Positions 17,499-26,971 are shown, numbered from the stretch's first letter. The stretch: 64,000 nucleotides of DNA from Paenibacillus spongiae (GCF_024734895.1 NZ_CP091430.1:3428501-3492500); one strand, 5' to 3'. The notes: a model not told the origin generated them from the sequence alone. Made by a program: numbers and translations.

Positions 17499-18272
17499 AT
17501 GACTAAGAATGCCATTATTATAGGCGGTACGAGCGGAATCGGTTTGGCTGTAGCCAAACTATTTCTGGAACAAGGCATGCAAGTTGCCGTCACTGGAAGA
17601 GATGAAAGTAAAGCGAATGCGGCTGAAGAAGAACTGCGTACGCTCGCTTCAAGTCCTAGTCAAGTTCAAGCCTTTAGCGCCGATGCGTCCGATCGTGCTT
17701 CCATGGAAATGATCTATAATACGGTGATGGAGAAATGGGATACGCTTGATATCCTGGTTCACGTTGCCGGTATTAGCGGTCGCAGGTGGGGAGACGGTCC
17801 GCTCGACGAGTGTACCGAAGAAGGCTGGAACGTCGTTATGACGAATAACGTGACCAGCGTGTATCATAGCAATCAATTGGCGCTGCGCTACATGAAGCGT
17901 CAGCAATCAGGCTCGATCGTGAACATCTCATCGATCCTCGGGATGCTAGGCGCGCAAGACCACTTCGTTACGCATGCTTATGCAGCAAGCAGAGGGGCCG
18001 TCATTTCCATGAGCCGATCTGCAGCCGTATACTATGCCAAGGATGGCATACGGATTAATACCGTATTGCCGGGATTGCTTGATACGCCGATGTCTCAGCG
18101 GGCCATTAACAATGATGTGATCCGTGAGGCGCTAACCTATTATCAACCGCTTGCCCCGCATGTCGGTTATCCGCAGGATGTTGCGGCTGCCGTTGCCTTC
18201 CTCGCTGGGGATGAAGCCAAATTTATTACAGGCATCGCACTACCGGTGGACGGCGGTTGGCTGGCTCAGTAG
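17499..18272 (+). CDS. SDR family oxidoreductase with YxxxR active site
   Basis: 257-aa classical SDR: GGTSGIG near residue 9, the NNAG-equivalent HVAGISG near 86, and NISSILG near 138 with the catalytic Ser. The catalytic Tyr is in YAASRGA near 155, so the normally invariant Lys of YxxxK is Arg. The C-terminus ALPVDGGWLAQ is typical. ATG 17499 follows GGGGGAG and lies 13 bases after the previous stop. It presumably interconverts a keto and hydroxy form of the pathway substrate, if active. Confidence 0.87.
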   Translation: MTKNAIIIGGTSGIGLAVAKLFLEQGMQVAVTGRDESKANAAEEELRTLASSPSQVQAFSADASDRASMEMIYNTVMEKWDTLDILVHVAGISGRRWGDGPLDECTEEGWNVVMTNNVTSVYHSNQLALRYMKRQQSGSIVNISSILGMLGAQDHFVTHAYAASRGAVISMSRSAAVYYAKDGIRINTVLPGLLDTPMSQRAINNDVIREALTYYQPLAPHVGYPQDVAAAVAFLAGDEAKFITGIALPVDGGWLAQ

Positions 18273-18317
18273 ATGCTATACGATTACAGCGTTATACGAT
18301 GAAAGGAAGATGAAGAA

Positions 18318-19103
18318 ATGAGCAACACTCTGGTAAATATTGAATTCGAAACGGATTATTTGGTCGGTGCCCGTAAAGTGATCGATAAGATTGAAGCGAC
18401 GCAGATGAATGCAATCGATAAAGCGGTTGAAATTTGCTTGAACAGCATGTTGAACCAGAATGTCGTCCATTTGTTTGGAAGCGGTCATTCCCGTATGGCG
18501 GTTGAAGAGATGTATCCGCGTTACGGAAGCTATGCCGGCTTCCATCCCATGGTTGAGCTTTCGCTAACGAATCACCATGCCGTTGTAGGTTCCAATGGAC
18601 AAAGACAAGCCATGTATCTGGAGAATGTCGAAGGATTCGGCAAGGTGATTGTGAACAACTTCCATTATGGCAAGCATGACAGCATCATGATTTTCTCACA
18701 CAGCGGTACAGGAAACGTAATCATTGATATTGCGCTTGAGATGAAGGAAAGAGGCATTCCGATTATTGCGGTTACATCCCTTGCTCACAGCGAATTGTCC
18801 AAGTCGAAGCACTCATCCGGCAAGAAGCTCTATGAACTGGCCGATGTTGTCATCGACAACTGTGCGATTCCTGGAGACGCGATGGTGAAGATCGAAGATT
18901 TGGAAACACCGGTAGGACCAGGATCGACGATCGGCAATACGGTCATCGTGAACCTCATCAAGTGCAAGCTTGCCAGTAAGCTGACGGAGAACGGACAGCC
19001 TCCTAAGGTTCTCACAAGCGGCCTGATTGTAGGAGAAGAAAAGTCGAAGCAGCTGTTCGAAGATTCATATGAAGAGTACTGGGCCAAAACCCGTTACCTA
19101 TAA
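18318..19103 (+). CDS. SIS domain protein (UPF0309-like)
   Basis: 261-aa sugar-isomerase-fold protein. The phosphosugar-binding elements are seen as VHLFGSGHSRMAVEEMYPRYGS near residue 51 and MIFSHSGTGNVIIDIALEMKERGIPIIAVTS near 125. SIS domains bind phosphosugars, as isomerases or regulators, so a phosphorylated intermediate is likely in this pathway. RBS AAAGGAAGA precedes ATG 18318. Confidence 0.87.
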   Translation: MSNTLVNIEFETDYLVGARKVIDKIEATQMNAIDKAVEICLNSMLNQNVVHLFGSGHSRMAVEEMYPRYGSYAGFHPMVELSLTNHHAVVGSNGQRQAMYLENVEGFGKVIVNNFHYGKHDSIMIFSHSGTGNVIIDIALEMKERGIPIIAVTSLAHSELSKSKHSSGKKLYELADVVIDNCAIPGDAMVKIEDLETPVGPGSTIGNTVIVNLIKCKLASKLTENGQPPKVLTSGLIVGEEKSKQLFEDSYEEYWAKTRYL

Positions 19104-19222
19104 TATTCCGTTGAACAAGACACGGGAGCGTCGGCGTGGTGCAGCAAGCTGCATGTTAGCAGCCCATGCCGCCTCCAGGCGTCTTGTATATTCACCGGAT
19201 AACTAGACGAGGAGTGAAGAAG

Positions 19223-20041
19223 ATGAAATTAGGTTGTATCAATTCTGCCTGGTTTGGGACGCCTGTCGAGTATTTTGAAGGAATTAAGAAAATCAAAGAA
19301 ATCGGATTCGACACGATCGATATTTTCCCGCAATTCTCCTTTAAGTCCTATGATTTGAAGCGCATTAAAAAAATGTGCGAAGAGATGAACATGCCAATCT
19401 CCTCCATGGTGTCGGCATACCCGGAAATGATCTCGATGGAAGAGCATGTCCGCCGGTTCGCAATCGACTGCTACAAGAAGCTGCTGGATATGGGCGTCTA
19501 TATGGACGCGAAAAACTTGATCATCGTCCTTGGTGAATACATCTGGGAAAAAGTGGTCATCAAGCCGGAAGAACAGTGGCAGCTTGCCGTCGATGCGGCT
19601 AAAGAGCTGTCTGAATATGCGGCCAAATGCGATATGAACGTACTTGTAGAATTGGAACCGTTTCATTATTCGCTCGTGAATGACGTCGATACGATGGAGA
19701 AGTTTCTGAATGACGTCAATATGCCGAACTGTCTGGCCAACGCGGACCTGGGCCATCTGCATCTGAGAGACGTTCCTCCTGAAGAGCTTCGCCGATTGAA
19801 GGGCAGAGTCGGCGGCGTCCATTTGTCCGACAATGACAAAACCATTCACAACGATTGGCCGCCAGGACGAGGTAACGCTGACTTGGAAGGATATCTCAGA
19901 GTTCTGCACGAGATTGGCTACGATGATGTCGTATCGATCGAATTGGAGTTCAACGAGGATCCGGCGAATAGTGTCGCATGGGTAACGGAGGCTTACGAGA
20001 AGACAGCCGAAATAATGGATAAATTAAAGATCCGTTCGTAG
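19223..20041 (+). CDS. Sugar phosphate isomerase/epimerase family (AP endonuclease-2-like TIM barrel)
   Basis: 272-aa xylose-isomerase-like TIM barrel; start ATG 19223 behind GAGGAGTGAAG. Conserved ligands are seen in VLVELEPFHYS (Glu), CLANADLGHLHLRD (Asp/His), GGVHLSDNDK (His) and VSIELEF (Glu). Members epimerise or isomerise keto-sugars or inosose-like compounds. It lies 120 bases after the SIS gene, the longest gap within the array. Confidence 0.87.
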   Translation: MKLGCINSAWFGTPVEYFEGIKKIKEIGFDTIDIFPQFSFKSYDLKRIKKMCEEMNMPISSMVSAYPEMISMEEHVRRFAIDCYKKLLDMGVYMDAKNLIIVLGEYIWEKVVIKPEEQWQLAVDAAKELSEYAAKCDMNVLVELEPFHYSLVNDVDTMEKFLNDVNMPNCLANADLGHLHLRDVPPEELRRLKGRVGGVHLSDNDKTIHNDWPPGRGNADLEGYLRVLHEIGYDDVVSIELEFNEDPANSVAWVTEAYEKTAEIMDKLKIRS

Positions 20042-20091
20042 GGTAATAAGTCTATCAAGCACTATTTAATGAAGATAAGAGGTCGATATCA

Positions 20092-21162
20092 ATGAGATTT
20101 TATTTAGTTGGCGCAGGTGTCATCGGCAGAACGCATGCCGAAGCGATCCGTAAGCTTCAAGGCGAAGAAACGTTCGAGATTAAGGTTGCAGACCCGAATC
20201 CTACGGCATTGGCCGGTTTCGCGGAACGTTTCCCTGAAGCGGTTACTTTTTCCGATACCAAAACAATGCTGGCAGAAGCTGCTGAGGAAAATGATATCGT
20301 TATCATTGGCACGCCTCCATTTACGCATTTCGAATTGTCCAAGCTCGCCCTGGAGTCCGGACGCCATGTTCTATGTGAGAAACCTCTTGTTATGAACAAG
20401 GCGGAAGCGGAGGCACTTCGTGAAACCGCTGCCAAATATAATCGTCATCTTGGCTGCTGCAGCGTCCGTTTCTTGGGTCTTCCGAAGATGGAGGAAGTCA
20501 AGAAGCTGTTGAATTCCGGAGCGCTGGGCGACGTATACAAAATGACCTTTGTATTCCGGGGTCAGCGTGGGCGTCCGGGTGTGGAGTACCAGCCGGAGAG
20601 CAAATGGTTCCTGGATCGTTCCAAAAGTGCCGGCGGTATCGTCATGGACTGGGGCCCGTACGATTTCTCCGTCATCAATGATCTCTTGAAGCCGAAGAAC
20701 GTAGACGTGACTGCAGCGTGGACAAGCAAGCCACAGACGCATATCGATCCTGTCGATACGGTGTATGACGTCGAGGGTCATGTCGGGGCAATGTTGAAAT
20801 ATGAGCTAAGCGACGGCAAGCCTGTTTGGGTTCATTATGAAAGGGCTTCCTGTACGCATGGAGAAGCATATTACCATGTTGAGATCGAGGGAACGCTTGG
20901 AGCCGTGAGATGGTCGCCATATTTCGAGACGGATAAGATTGTCTTCACGCGCGATAACAATGGTGAAGTTGAGTCCATTGAGAGCGACGGAACGAACCAT
21001 AATAAATTTAACGCCATGGATCACCCGGTATACTTCTTCTATCGCAAGGTAAAAGGGTTGGAGTCCCAGGCGGTTGTCAATGACCAGGCCGTATTCAATT
21101 TCCTGTGCCTGCAGGCGATCTATGACTGCGCTGAAACCGGCGTGCCGCAGCGTATCGGATAA
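20092..21162 (+). CDS. Gfo/Idh/MocA family oxidoreductase
   Basis: 356-aa dehydrogenase, the second of this family in the array. Rossmann motif MRFYLVGAGVIGRTHAEAI at the very N-terminus; CEKPLVMNKAEAEAL near residue 95 holds the catalytic Lys; GGIVMDWGPYDFSVINDLL near 182 replaces the usual GGG-x-D-x-G-x-H with Trp and Tyr positions. RBS AGAGGT before ATG 20092. The substrate is unknown. Confidence 0.88.
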   Translation: MRFYLVGAGVIGRTHAEAIRKLQGEETFEIKVADPNPTALAGFAERFPEAVTFSDTKTMLAEAAEENDIVIIGTPPFTHFELSKLALESGRHVLCEKPLVMNKAEAEALRETAAKYNRHLGCCSVRFLGLPKMEEVKKLLNSGALGDVYKMTFVFRGQRGRPGVEYQPESKWFLDRSKSAGGIVMDWGPYDFSVINDLLKPKNVDVTAAWTSKPQTHIDPVDTVYDVEGHVGAMLKYELSDGKPVWVHYERASCTHGEAYYHVEIEGTLGAVRWSPYFETDKIVFTRDNNGEVESIESDGTNHNKFNAMDHPVYFFYRKVKGLESQAVVNDQAVFNFLCLQAIYDCAETGVPQRIG

Positions 21163-21202
21163 TAAAAAATGATTGTACAGGTGGAGAAAGGACGGAATAC
21201 TC

Positions 21203-22006
21203 ATGAACATTAAAGGCTTTTCCACGGGGATGTACGGCTGGCAAGCCAGGTATTGGAAGGACGGCAAGGAGCCGTCTTGGGATGAAATGTTTCGCGATTG
21301 CGCCGAGTCCGGAATGGATGCGGTAGAAATCGATCCTACGCCAGAGCTTGCTGCAGCAGCCCAAGCACACGGGTTAACGATATCCGGCACTTATGTAGGG
21401 CTGCAGCTGCACGAACCGTTTGAAGCACTTAAGATCGAGGAATCCGTCCTGCCTTCCGCCAAACGTTTGGCGGAAGCAGGGGGCACGGATTTGGTCATAA
21501 ACGCGGACCCTAAGGGAAGCTGGGAACATCCGGAGCTCAAGACGGAAGAAGAATTCAAGCGTCAAGGCGATAACTTAGCCCGTATTGCAGCAGCTGTCAA
21601 ACCGCTCGGACTAAAGGTGAGCCTGCATAATCATGCAGCGACCAAACATAATGCAGAAGGCGATCTGCGTTCCGTAATCGATTATTCAAGCCCGGAAGTA
21701 GGTCTGTGCATCGATACGGGCTGGGCGCATGTTGCCGGCATCAATCCAATCGATTGGATCCGGAAATATCCGGAGCGGGTGGTTGCCTTCCACTTTAGAA
21801 ATCAAAATGGCGCAATCCCTACGGAAGACTTGCTTGAAGGTGAAATCGATATGAAAGAATTGATTTCTGCACTCGATGCAATCGCTTACGAAGGTTGGTT
21901 GACATTCGAGCTGCTTCATCAAGACGATATGCAAATCGAGCGCACGATGGAGGAAGATGTCCAACGCTCGGTAGATGGCTTGAAGCAGTGGATCGAGATG
22001 CGCTAA
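21203..22006 (+). CDS. Sugar phosphate isomerase/epimerase family protein
   Basis: 267-aa TIM barrel, the second in the array. Start ATG 21203 behind AGAAAGGACGG. Metal-site motifs: VSLHNHAAT near residue 140 (His), GLCIDTGWAHVAG near 172 (Asp/His), VVAFHFRNQNG near 195 (His) and LTFELLH near 234 (Glu). It is only modestly like the first TIM barrel, so they likely act on different steps. Confidence 0.87.
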   Translation: MNIKGFSTGMYGWQARYWKDGKEPSWDEMFRDCAESGMDAVEIDPTPELAAAAQAHGLTISGTYVGLQLHEPFEALKIEESVLPSAKRLAEAGGTDLVINADPKGSWEHPELKTEEEFKRQGDNLARIAAAVKPLGLKVSLHNHAATKHNAEGDLRSVIDYSSPEVGLCIDTGWAHVAGINPIDWIRKYPERVVAFHFRNQNGAIPTEDLLEGEIDMKELISALDAIAYEGWLTFELLHQDDMQIERTMEEDVQRSVDGLKQWIEMR

Positions 22007-22043
22007 GTCACATACGTTTCACCAGAAATTAGGAGGTTTCCCG

Positions 22044-23015
22044 ATGGCTTTACTCAAAAGCGCGGTGCCGAATCAAAACATCTCTGTAAATCCAAAGAGA
22101 AAAAAGAGTTTGCAGAAGCAGAATATTTGGGTCTTATATGTATTTTTGATTCCAGCTGTCGTACTTACATTAATTTTTGCCTATTTACCGATGTTCTCTA
22201 ACTACATTGCTTTCTTGGACTATGATTTTAATAAAGGATGGTTCGGATTTGGCAGTGAGTTTGTCGGATTCGACAACTTCGCTAAATTTCTTAACGACGA
22301 TAAGTTTTATGAGCTGATGGGCAGAACGCTGCTTTATAGCGTGACCATGATGGTAACAACCTTTCCTGCTCCGCTTATTTTAGCGCTATTGCTTAATGAA
22401 TTACGAGGACGGCTCTTTAAGAAATTTGTGCAGACGACGTCATATATCCCGCATTTCGTATCATGGGTAACGGTTGCAGGCTTGTTCTACATGTTCTTGA
22501 CGGTGGATGCCACCGGTATTGTCAATAATCTGCGTCAATTGATTGACCCTAGCGCAGAGCGTATTTCGTTTATGCAGGACGCTTCAAACTTCCTTCCTGT
22601 TCTAGTCATTTCAGAAGTTTGGAAAGAAACAGGGTGGGGAACGATTCTCTATCTCGCGGCGCTTTCCGGCATTGACCCGCAGCAGTACGAAGCAGCGCAA
22701 GTAGATGGAGCTAATCGTTTTCAACGCTTGCTATATATTACGCTGCCAGGATTAATTCCGACGATGTGTATCCTGCTTATTTTCCAGTTAAGCGGATTGT
22801 TCGCAACCAATTTCGACCAAGTGTTTAACATGCAAAATAAGATGATTCGTCTGGATACGGATACGATCGGCGTGTATACCTATTACCAGGGATTAGTGAG
22901 CGGACAGTATTCCTATTCCGCCGCAGTCGGTCTCTTTCAAGGCGTAATATCCTTTATTTTGATAATGCTTACAAACTACACAACGAAACGCCTTAGTAAT
23001 GTAGGCATCATATAA
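22044..23015 (+). CDS. ABC transporter permease (LplB family)
   Basis: 323-aa membrane subunit with a Lys/Arg-rich N-terminus and six predicted spans. EAA loop: QYEAAQVDGANRFQRLLYITLPGLIP near residue 216. The ribosome site AGGAGG is eight bases before ATG 22044. It is the first transporter gene of the array and pairs with the next gene. Confidence 0.9.
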   Translation: MALLKSAVPNQNISVNPKRKKSLQKQNIWVLYVFLIPAVVLTLIFAYLPMFSNYIAFLDYDFNKGWFGFGSEFVGFDNFAKFLNDDKFYELMGRTLLYSVTMMVTTFPAPLILALLLNELRGRLFKKFVQTTSYIPHFVSWVTVAGLFYMFLTVDATGIVNNLRQLIDPSAERISFMQDASNFLPVLVISEVWKETGWGTILYLAALSGIDPQQYEAAQVDGANRFQRLLYITLPGLIPTMCILLIFQLSGLFATNFDQVFNMQNKMIRLDTDTIGVYTYYQGLVSGQYSYSAAVGLFQGVISFILIMLTNYTTKRLSNVGII

Positions 23016-23040
23016 AGGGGAAGAGAGGTTACTTAACAAA

Positions 23041-23988
23041 ATGAAAGTTAGTGCAAGCAATGTTCTCCCTAAGAATAAGATTAAACGAACGAAGGGCGAA
23101 CGAGCATTCGATTTTGTCAATGTTTCCATTATGGTTTTTTGGGCGATTGTTTCCGTTTATCCATTCTGGTACATCCTGGTCATGTCTTTCAATACAGGTG
23201 CCGATGCCGCAACAGGGCCGATCTGGTTCTTTCCGCGTGAGTTTACGTTGGAGAACTATGCCTATGTTCTTCAGTACGATAGGCTGCATTCCGCGTTTAT
23301 CGTGACCGTGCTGCGTTGTCTTATAGGTCCTGCTATTTCGGTTATCGTATGTATGCTGGCGGCATTCACATTATCTAAGCGGTTTCTGCCTGGACGAAAG
23401 ACGCTGCTCTTTTTCTTTATGATTCCGATGTTTATCGGCGGCACGATCATTTCCAATTACGTTGTTATGGCTAACTTTGGTCTGCTTAACAATTTCTTGG
23501 TCTATATTCTTCCGGGTGCTTTTGGATTTTTTACCATGATCATCATGCGTACGCATATTGAGCAGCTGCCGGATGAATTGCAAGAGTCCGCCATGATGGA
23601 CGGTGCAGGATATGTGCGTATCTTTTTTCAGATGATCCTGCCACTCAGCATGCCGGTCATTGCTGCATTTGCGTTCTTCGCCGTAGTCGGCAACTGGCTT
23701 GATTACTATACCAACTTGCTTTATGTAACGGACCGTAATCTTAGTACTCTGCAATTTGTGCTGTATGAAATCATCAATCGTGCTGAAGCAACACAGCTGA
23801 TCGATTTTACGAGTACATCAAGCGCTTCACAGCGCAGGCTTATGTCGATGCAGAACAATACCGTTCCAACGCCTGAAGTTATCAAGATGACAGTCATGGT
23901 CGTTGTCACGTTTCCGTTGCTTTTCGTATACCCGTTCTTCCAGAAGTATTTTGTTAAAGGTATGCTGACTGGAGCAGTAAAGGCTTAA
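23041..23988 (+). CDS. Carbohydrate ABC transporter permease (YtcP type)
   Basis: 315-aa membrane subunit, six predicted spans. EAA-like loop ELQESAMMDGAGYVRIFFQMILPLSMP near residue 180; C-terminus FFQKYFVKGMLTGAVKA. ATG 23041, 25 bases after the first permease, with GGGGAAGAGAGGT upstream. No ATPase is encoded nearby. Confidence 0.9.
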   Translation: MKVSASNVLPKNKIKRTKGERAFDFVNVSIMVFWAIVSVYPFWYILVMSFNTGADAATGPIWFFPREFTLENYAYVLQYDRLHSAFIVTVLRCLIGPAISVIVCMLAAFTLSKRFLPGRKTLLFFFMIPMFIGGTIISNYVVMANFGLLNNFLVYILPGAFGFFTMIIMRTHIEQLPDELQESAMMDGAGYVRIFFQMILPLSMPVIAAFAFFAVVGNWLDYYTNLLYVTDRNLSTLQFVLYEIINRAEATQLIDFTSTSSASQRRLMSMQNNTVPTPEVIKMTVMVVVTFPLLFVYPFFQKYFVKGMLTGAVKA

Positions 23989-24037
23989 TAGCCTCTGCAA
24001 ATATAGATTGATTGATAATAGGGGAGGATTTTGTTCA

Positions 24038-25948
24038 ATGAAACGCAAAGTTTTGGCACTCATGTTAGCTGTTGTTCTAACAGTTACGCTTGTTGGGTGC
24101 AGCAGTGGGAACGACAAGACAAACAAGCCAGCTTCAAATGCTCCAGTGTCTGATGATCCAAAGGATTTTAAAGAAATCAAATTGGAAGTATTAAGCCAAC
24201 TGCCTACAAATCCGCGTAAGCCTGTAGAGGATCGTTTGACTCCGATCTGGCGCGAAAAAACGAAGGTCATCCCGGAGTTCATCGAAATTCCGGCAGGCCA
24301 AGACATTAAGAGCTGGCTGCAAATGCAAATTTTGGCAGATACAGTTCCTGCTATTATTGCGAACCAGGGTGGTATAGCTGATACACCTGATAATATGGAA
24401 ATGCTTAAAAAAGCAGGCATGGTCCGCGAAATTACGTTGGATGAATTGAAGAAGTATATGCCGCTTACTGCTGAAAGACTCACAGATTTAGGCGTAACGA
24501 TGGAACAATGGTACGAAGCTAGCGTCGATCCGACCGATGGCAAGCTCTGGGCGATTCCTTCGCTTCCGTATCCGCTTCTCAAAGAAGAATACCGTAATAC
24601 GCCATACGGCGATCCGCGCCTTGGCAACGGCGGTTACGGTGTTTGGATCCGAGACGATATCTTGAAGAAAATCCATCCGGATGCGATGAACGAAGCGGAG
24701 TTTAAGAAACTGGCTGTTGAAAATAAAGGTAAGCTGACGCTTGAGCAAGTGATGGATATTCCGATTAATAACCTGGATGAGCTGTACGGTTATTTGAAGA
24801 AAGTAAAGGATCTCAACCTGAAAGAGAACGGTCGCCCGATTATTCCAGGCCACCTTCAATTTGAGAACACGAGGGCAGCATTGCAATGGTCTTTGTTCAC
24901 TGCAACAGGCACGTACATCTCGGCATTCCCGCTTGTCATCAATGAAGCCGAGAACCGGTACGAGGATTTCCAGCTGACGCCGGAGTGGAAGAACTACATT
25001 TCCTTTATGAACAAAGGCTTCAATGAAGGGCTGTTCGGCCAAGAATTCTATATTCAGAAAAAAGAGCAGCGCGAAGCGAAAATCATTAACGGTGAATATG
25101 CAGTCGTTAATATGTGGCATCCAATTGCTGCAAACCAGGAGAAGGTCCGCAAGGAAGGCAAAAACTATGGCTGGAGATTCTATCCGATCTTTGCTACTGA
25201 AGCAGACCCGAATTACCAGGATTCGACGAATCAGTACTTTCCATTAATGACAAAATGGAACTCGAAAGCGATTAATCCGAAGAAAGTTACGGATGACATG
25301 ATCCCGCAAATTCTTCACTGGCTCGACTGGAACTACTCGATGGAAGCGGCGGAACTGCGCGCATGGGGTACGCCGGACATGTATACAGGCGAGGGTATGG
25401 AGCGTCGTTACAAGCCGGAATTCAAGAAAGTTGAAGAATATATGCTGCATGGCAAGCAGGATGAAACCGGCGACGGATGGTACTACGGGATTCAGGGTCA
25501 AGATGGCACGATGACGAATCCGGAAGTTTACGGCTTCGCTATGGCGGACGAAATGAACTATGTGTACAGCCCGTCCGTTGTATATCCGTTTAGCGAAAGC
25601 AATTATAATCAGGAAGCCATCGTTAATACGGCTTGGCAGCAGCACAATATGAAATCGACGACTATTTATGCCATGCTGCCGGTTGACGAAGCAACGCTCA
25701 AGGCGAAAGCCGAGTATGAAGCGGCGACAAACGACTTGAATAACAATCTTGTCGGTCCGCGCAGTGACGAGCTGGATAATCTTATGGTCAAGGCCATTAC
25801 CGGTCCTGTAGATAAGTTTGAAGGTAACTATAAGCAATATACGGATGTGCTCTCAAGCAAAAATATTGCTGAAGGCGTAACGAAAATAAAAGATACGTGG
25901 ATGGAGTATTACAAGCAGCGTGAGAAATTCCTGAAGAAACTGAACTAA
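24038..25948 (+). CDS. ABC transporter solute-binding lipoprotein (large LipO/YtcQ type)
   Basis: 636-aa binding protein ending the array. The start ATG 24038 is chosen by GGGAGG at a good distance; the open frame begins 30 bases earlier. Signal peptide with lipobox LVGC near residue 20. The mature protein is rich in aromatic residues, as in oligosaccharide-binding members. It presumably imports the substrate of the upstream enzymes. A strong terminator follows. Confidence 0.9.
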   Translation: MKRKVLALMLAVVLTVTLVGCSSGNDKTNKPASNAPVSDDPKDFKEIKLEVLSQLPTNPRKPVEDRLTPIWREKTKVIPEFIEIPAGQDIKSWLQMQILADTVPAIIANQGGIADTPDNMEMLKKAGMVREITLDELKKYMPLTAERLTDLGVTMEQWYEASVDPTDGKLWAIPSLPYPLLKEEYRNTPYGDPRLGNGGYGVWIRDDILKKIHPDAMNEAEFKKLAVENKGKLTLEQVMDIPINNLDELYGYLKKVKDLNLKENGRPIIPGHLQFENTRAALQWSLFTATGTYISAFPLVINEAENRYEDFQLTPEWKNYISFMNKGFNEGLFGQEFYIQKKEQREAKIINGEYAVVNMWHPIAANQEKVRKEGKNYGWRFYPIFATEADPNYQDSTNQYFPLMTKWNSKAINPKKVTDDMIPQILHWLDWNYSMEAAELRAWGTPDMYTGEGMERRYKPEFKKVEEYMLHGKQDETGDGWYYGIQGQDGTMTNPEVYGFAMADEMNYVYSPSVVYPFSESNYNQEAIVNTAWQQHNMKSTTIYAMLPVDEATLKAKAEYEAATNDLNNNLVGPRSDELDNLMVKAITGPVDKFEGNYKQYTDVLSSKNIAEGVTKIKDTWMEYYKQREKFLKKLN

Positions 25949-25972
25949 TGGAATACACATTTTGCAGGCTTG

Positions 25973-26002
25973 AGCCGTGATCATAATAGATCACGGCTTT
26001 TA
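25973..26002 (+). terminator. Terminator of the 14.1-25.9 kb array
   Basis: A 10-bp perfect stem AGCCGTGATC/GATCACGGCT, 6-base loop, followed by TTTTAT. Confidence 0.9.
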
Positions 26003-26168
26003 TCATGGTAACACGTATTTATACTTATAATTCATTACATTAAATATAAATGCAGTTTAATATAATGATCCTCTATATTAATTTGCGCCAACAGGTAAAA
26101 AACATTTGAAATCGTTTACTTAAAGGTACATAATGGAAGGATAGTTCCCTATTAAAGGAGGCCCCCAC

Positions 26169-26732
26169 ATGTTTGATATTATCGTAATCGGGGCGGGACC
26201 GGCCGGCGGAAGCGCCGCGCTGTTCACCGCTAAAGCTGGCAAGAAGACGCTGCTTATCGACAGCGATCAGAGCGTCACGAGGAAGGCTTGGGTTAAGAAC
26301 CACTACGGATTGGCCGAAGTTAACGGCCCGGATCTGGTGGAAATCGGCAAACAGCAAGCTCAGAGTTTCGGAGCCGAGCTCGTAATGACGAAGGCGGTTT
26401 CGATCGCAAAAACGGACGATGGCCTGCGCGTCGAAACCGAGAGCGGAAGCTATGAAGCGAAGCATGTCATTCTAGCAACCGGATTCTTTAACGACTTGGC
26501 AGAGAGTTCCGGCATCACGACGAAACCGGGAACCGAGCCTCGCGTGAAGACGATCATCGACACGGATGCGTCCGGCAGGACGAACGTGGAAGGCGTATGG
26601 GCGGCCGGAACGATTGCGGGCGTCAGCGTACATACGATCATTACAGCCGGGGACGGCGCGAAAGTTGCCATTAATGTCATCAGCGAACTGAACGGTGAGC
26701 GTTACGTCGATCATGATGTACTGAAAGCATAA
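26169..26732 (+). CDS. Short FAD-dependent oxidoreductase (thioredoxin-reductase-like FAD domain only)
   Basis: 187-aa flavoprotein: FAD motif IIVIGAGPAGGSAALFTAKAG at the N-terminus and the second FAD motif NVEGVWAAGTIAG near residue 140. The NADPH-binding domain and redox CxxC of real thioredoxin reductases (about 310 aa) are absent. Similar single-domain proteins occur in Bacillales, so this is probably a natural length rather than a truncation. ATG 26169 after AAAGGAGG. Monocistronic; function unknown. Confidence 0.82.
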   Translation: MFDIIVIGAGPAGGSAALFTAKAGKKTLLIDSDQSVTRKAWVKNHYGLAEVNGPDLVEIGKQQAQSFGAELVMTKAVSIAKTDDGLRVETESGSYEAKHVILATGFFNDLAESSGITTKPGTEPRVKTIIDTDASGRTNVEGVWAAGTIAGVSVHTIITAGDGAKVAINVISELNGERYVDHDVLKA

Positions 26733-26745
26733 TTAGACGAGAATC

Positions 26746-26785
26746 AGCCCTGCTGCGGTGTATTACCACAGCGGGGCTTTTTTGT
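26746..26785 (+). terminator. Terminator after the flavoprotein gene
   Basis: A 14-base stem with two mismatches (26746-26759 with 26765-26778), followed by TTTTTT. Confidence 0.85.
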
Positions 26786-26841
26786 TTTCTGGCCGATGCG
26801 TCAAACCTCGAAATGCTTGGAATTCGCACATATGCCAACCG

Positions 26842-26871
26842 TTTAAAGCCCGCTGAGACGCGGGCTTTAAA
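26842..26871. terminator. Second hairpin, terminator-like
   Basis: A 12-bp perfect stem TTTAAAGCCCGC/GCGGGCTTTAAA with a 6-base loop but no real T tract; possibly a back-up or reverse-strand terminator. Confidence 0.5.
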
Positions 26872-26908
26872 CATTTGCGAAATCGTCACTTTTTTTAATT
26901 TGTAAAAC

Positions 26909-26937
26909 TTGTCAAAGACGAATCGGACGATTATAAT
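26909..26937 (+). promoter_or_regulatory. Sigma-A promoter of the TetR-MMPL operon
   Basis: TTGTCA (26909-26914), 17-base spacer, TATAAT (26932-26937). Confidence 0.75.
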
Positions 26938-26960
26938 CAACATAAATCTAATAGTAAACG

Positions 26961-26970
26961 AGTGATCACT
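26961..26970. promoter_or_regulatory. Palindrome AGTGATCACT, possible autoregulatory operator
   Basis: A perfect 10-bp palindrome between the promoter and the TetR start codon (26972). TetR-family proteins usually bind palindromes near their own promoter. It also covers the place where a ribosome binding site would lie. Confidence 0.35.
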
Positions 26971-26971
26971 A

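Noticed and set aside
14113..25948. myo-Inositol catabolism operon
   Set aside because: Gfo/Idh and isomerase-like TIM barrels suggested iol genes, but there is no IolD, IolB, IolC or IolE signature, and the regulator is YhfZ-like.
26169..26732. Truncated thioredoxin reductase
   Set aside because: The lack of an NADPH domain suggested truncation, but both FAD motifs, a strong ribosome site and a terminator fit a complete single-domain flavoprotein.
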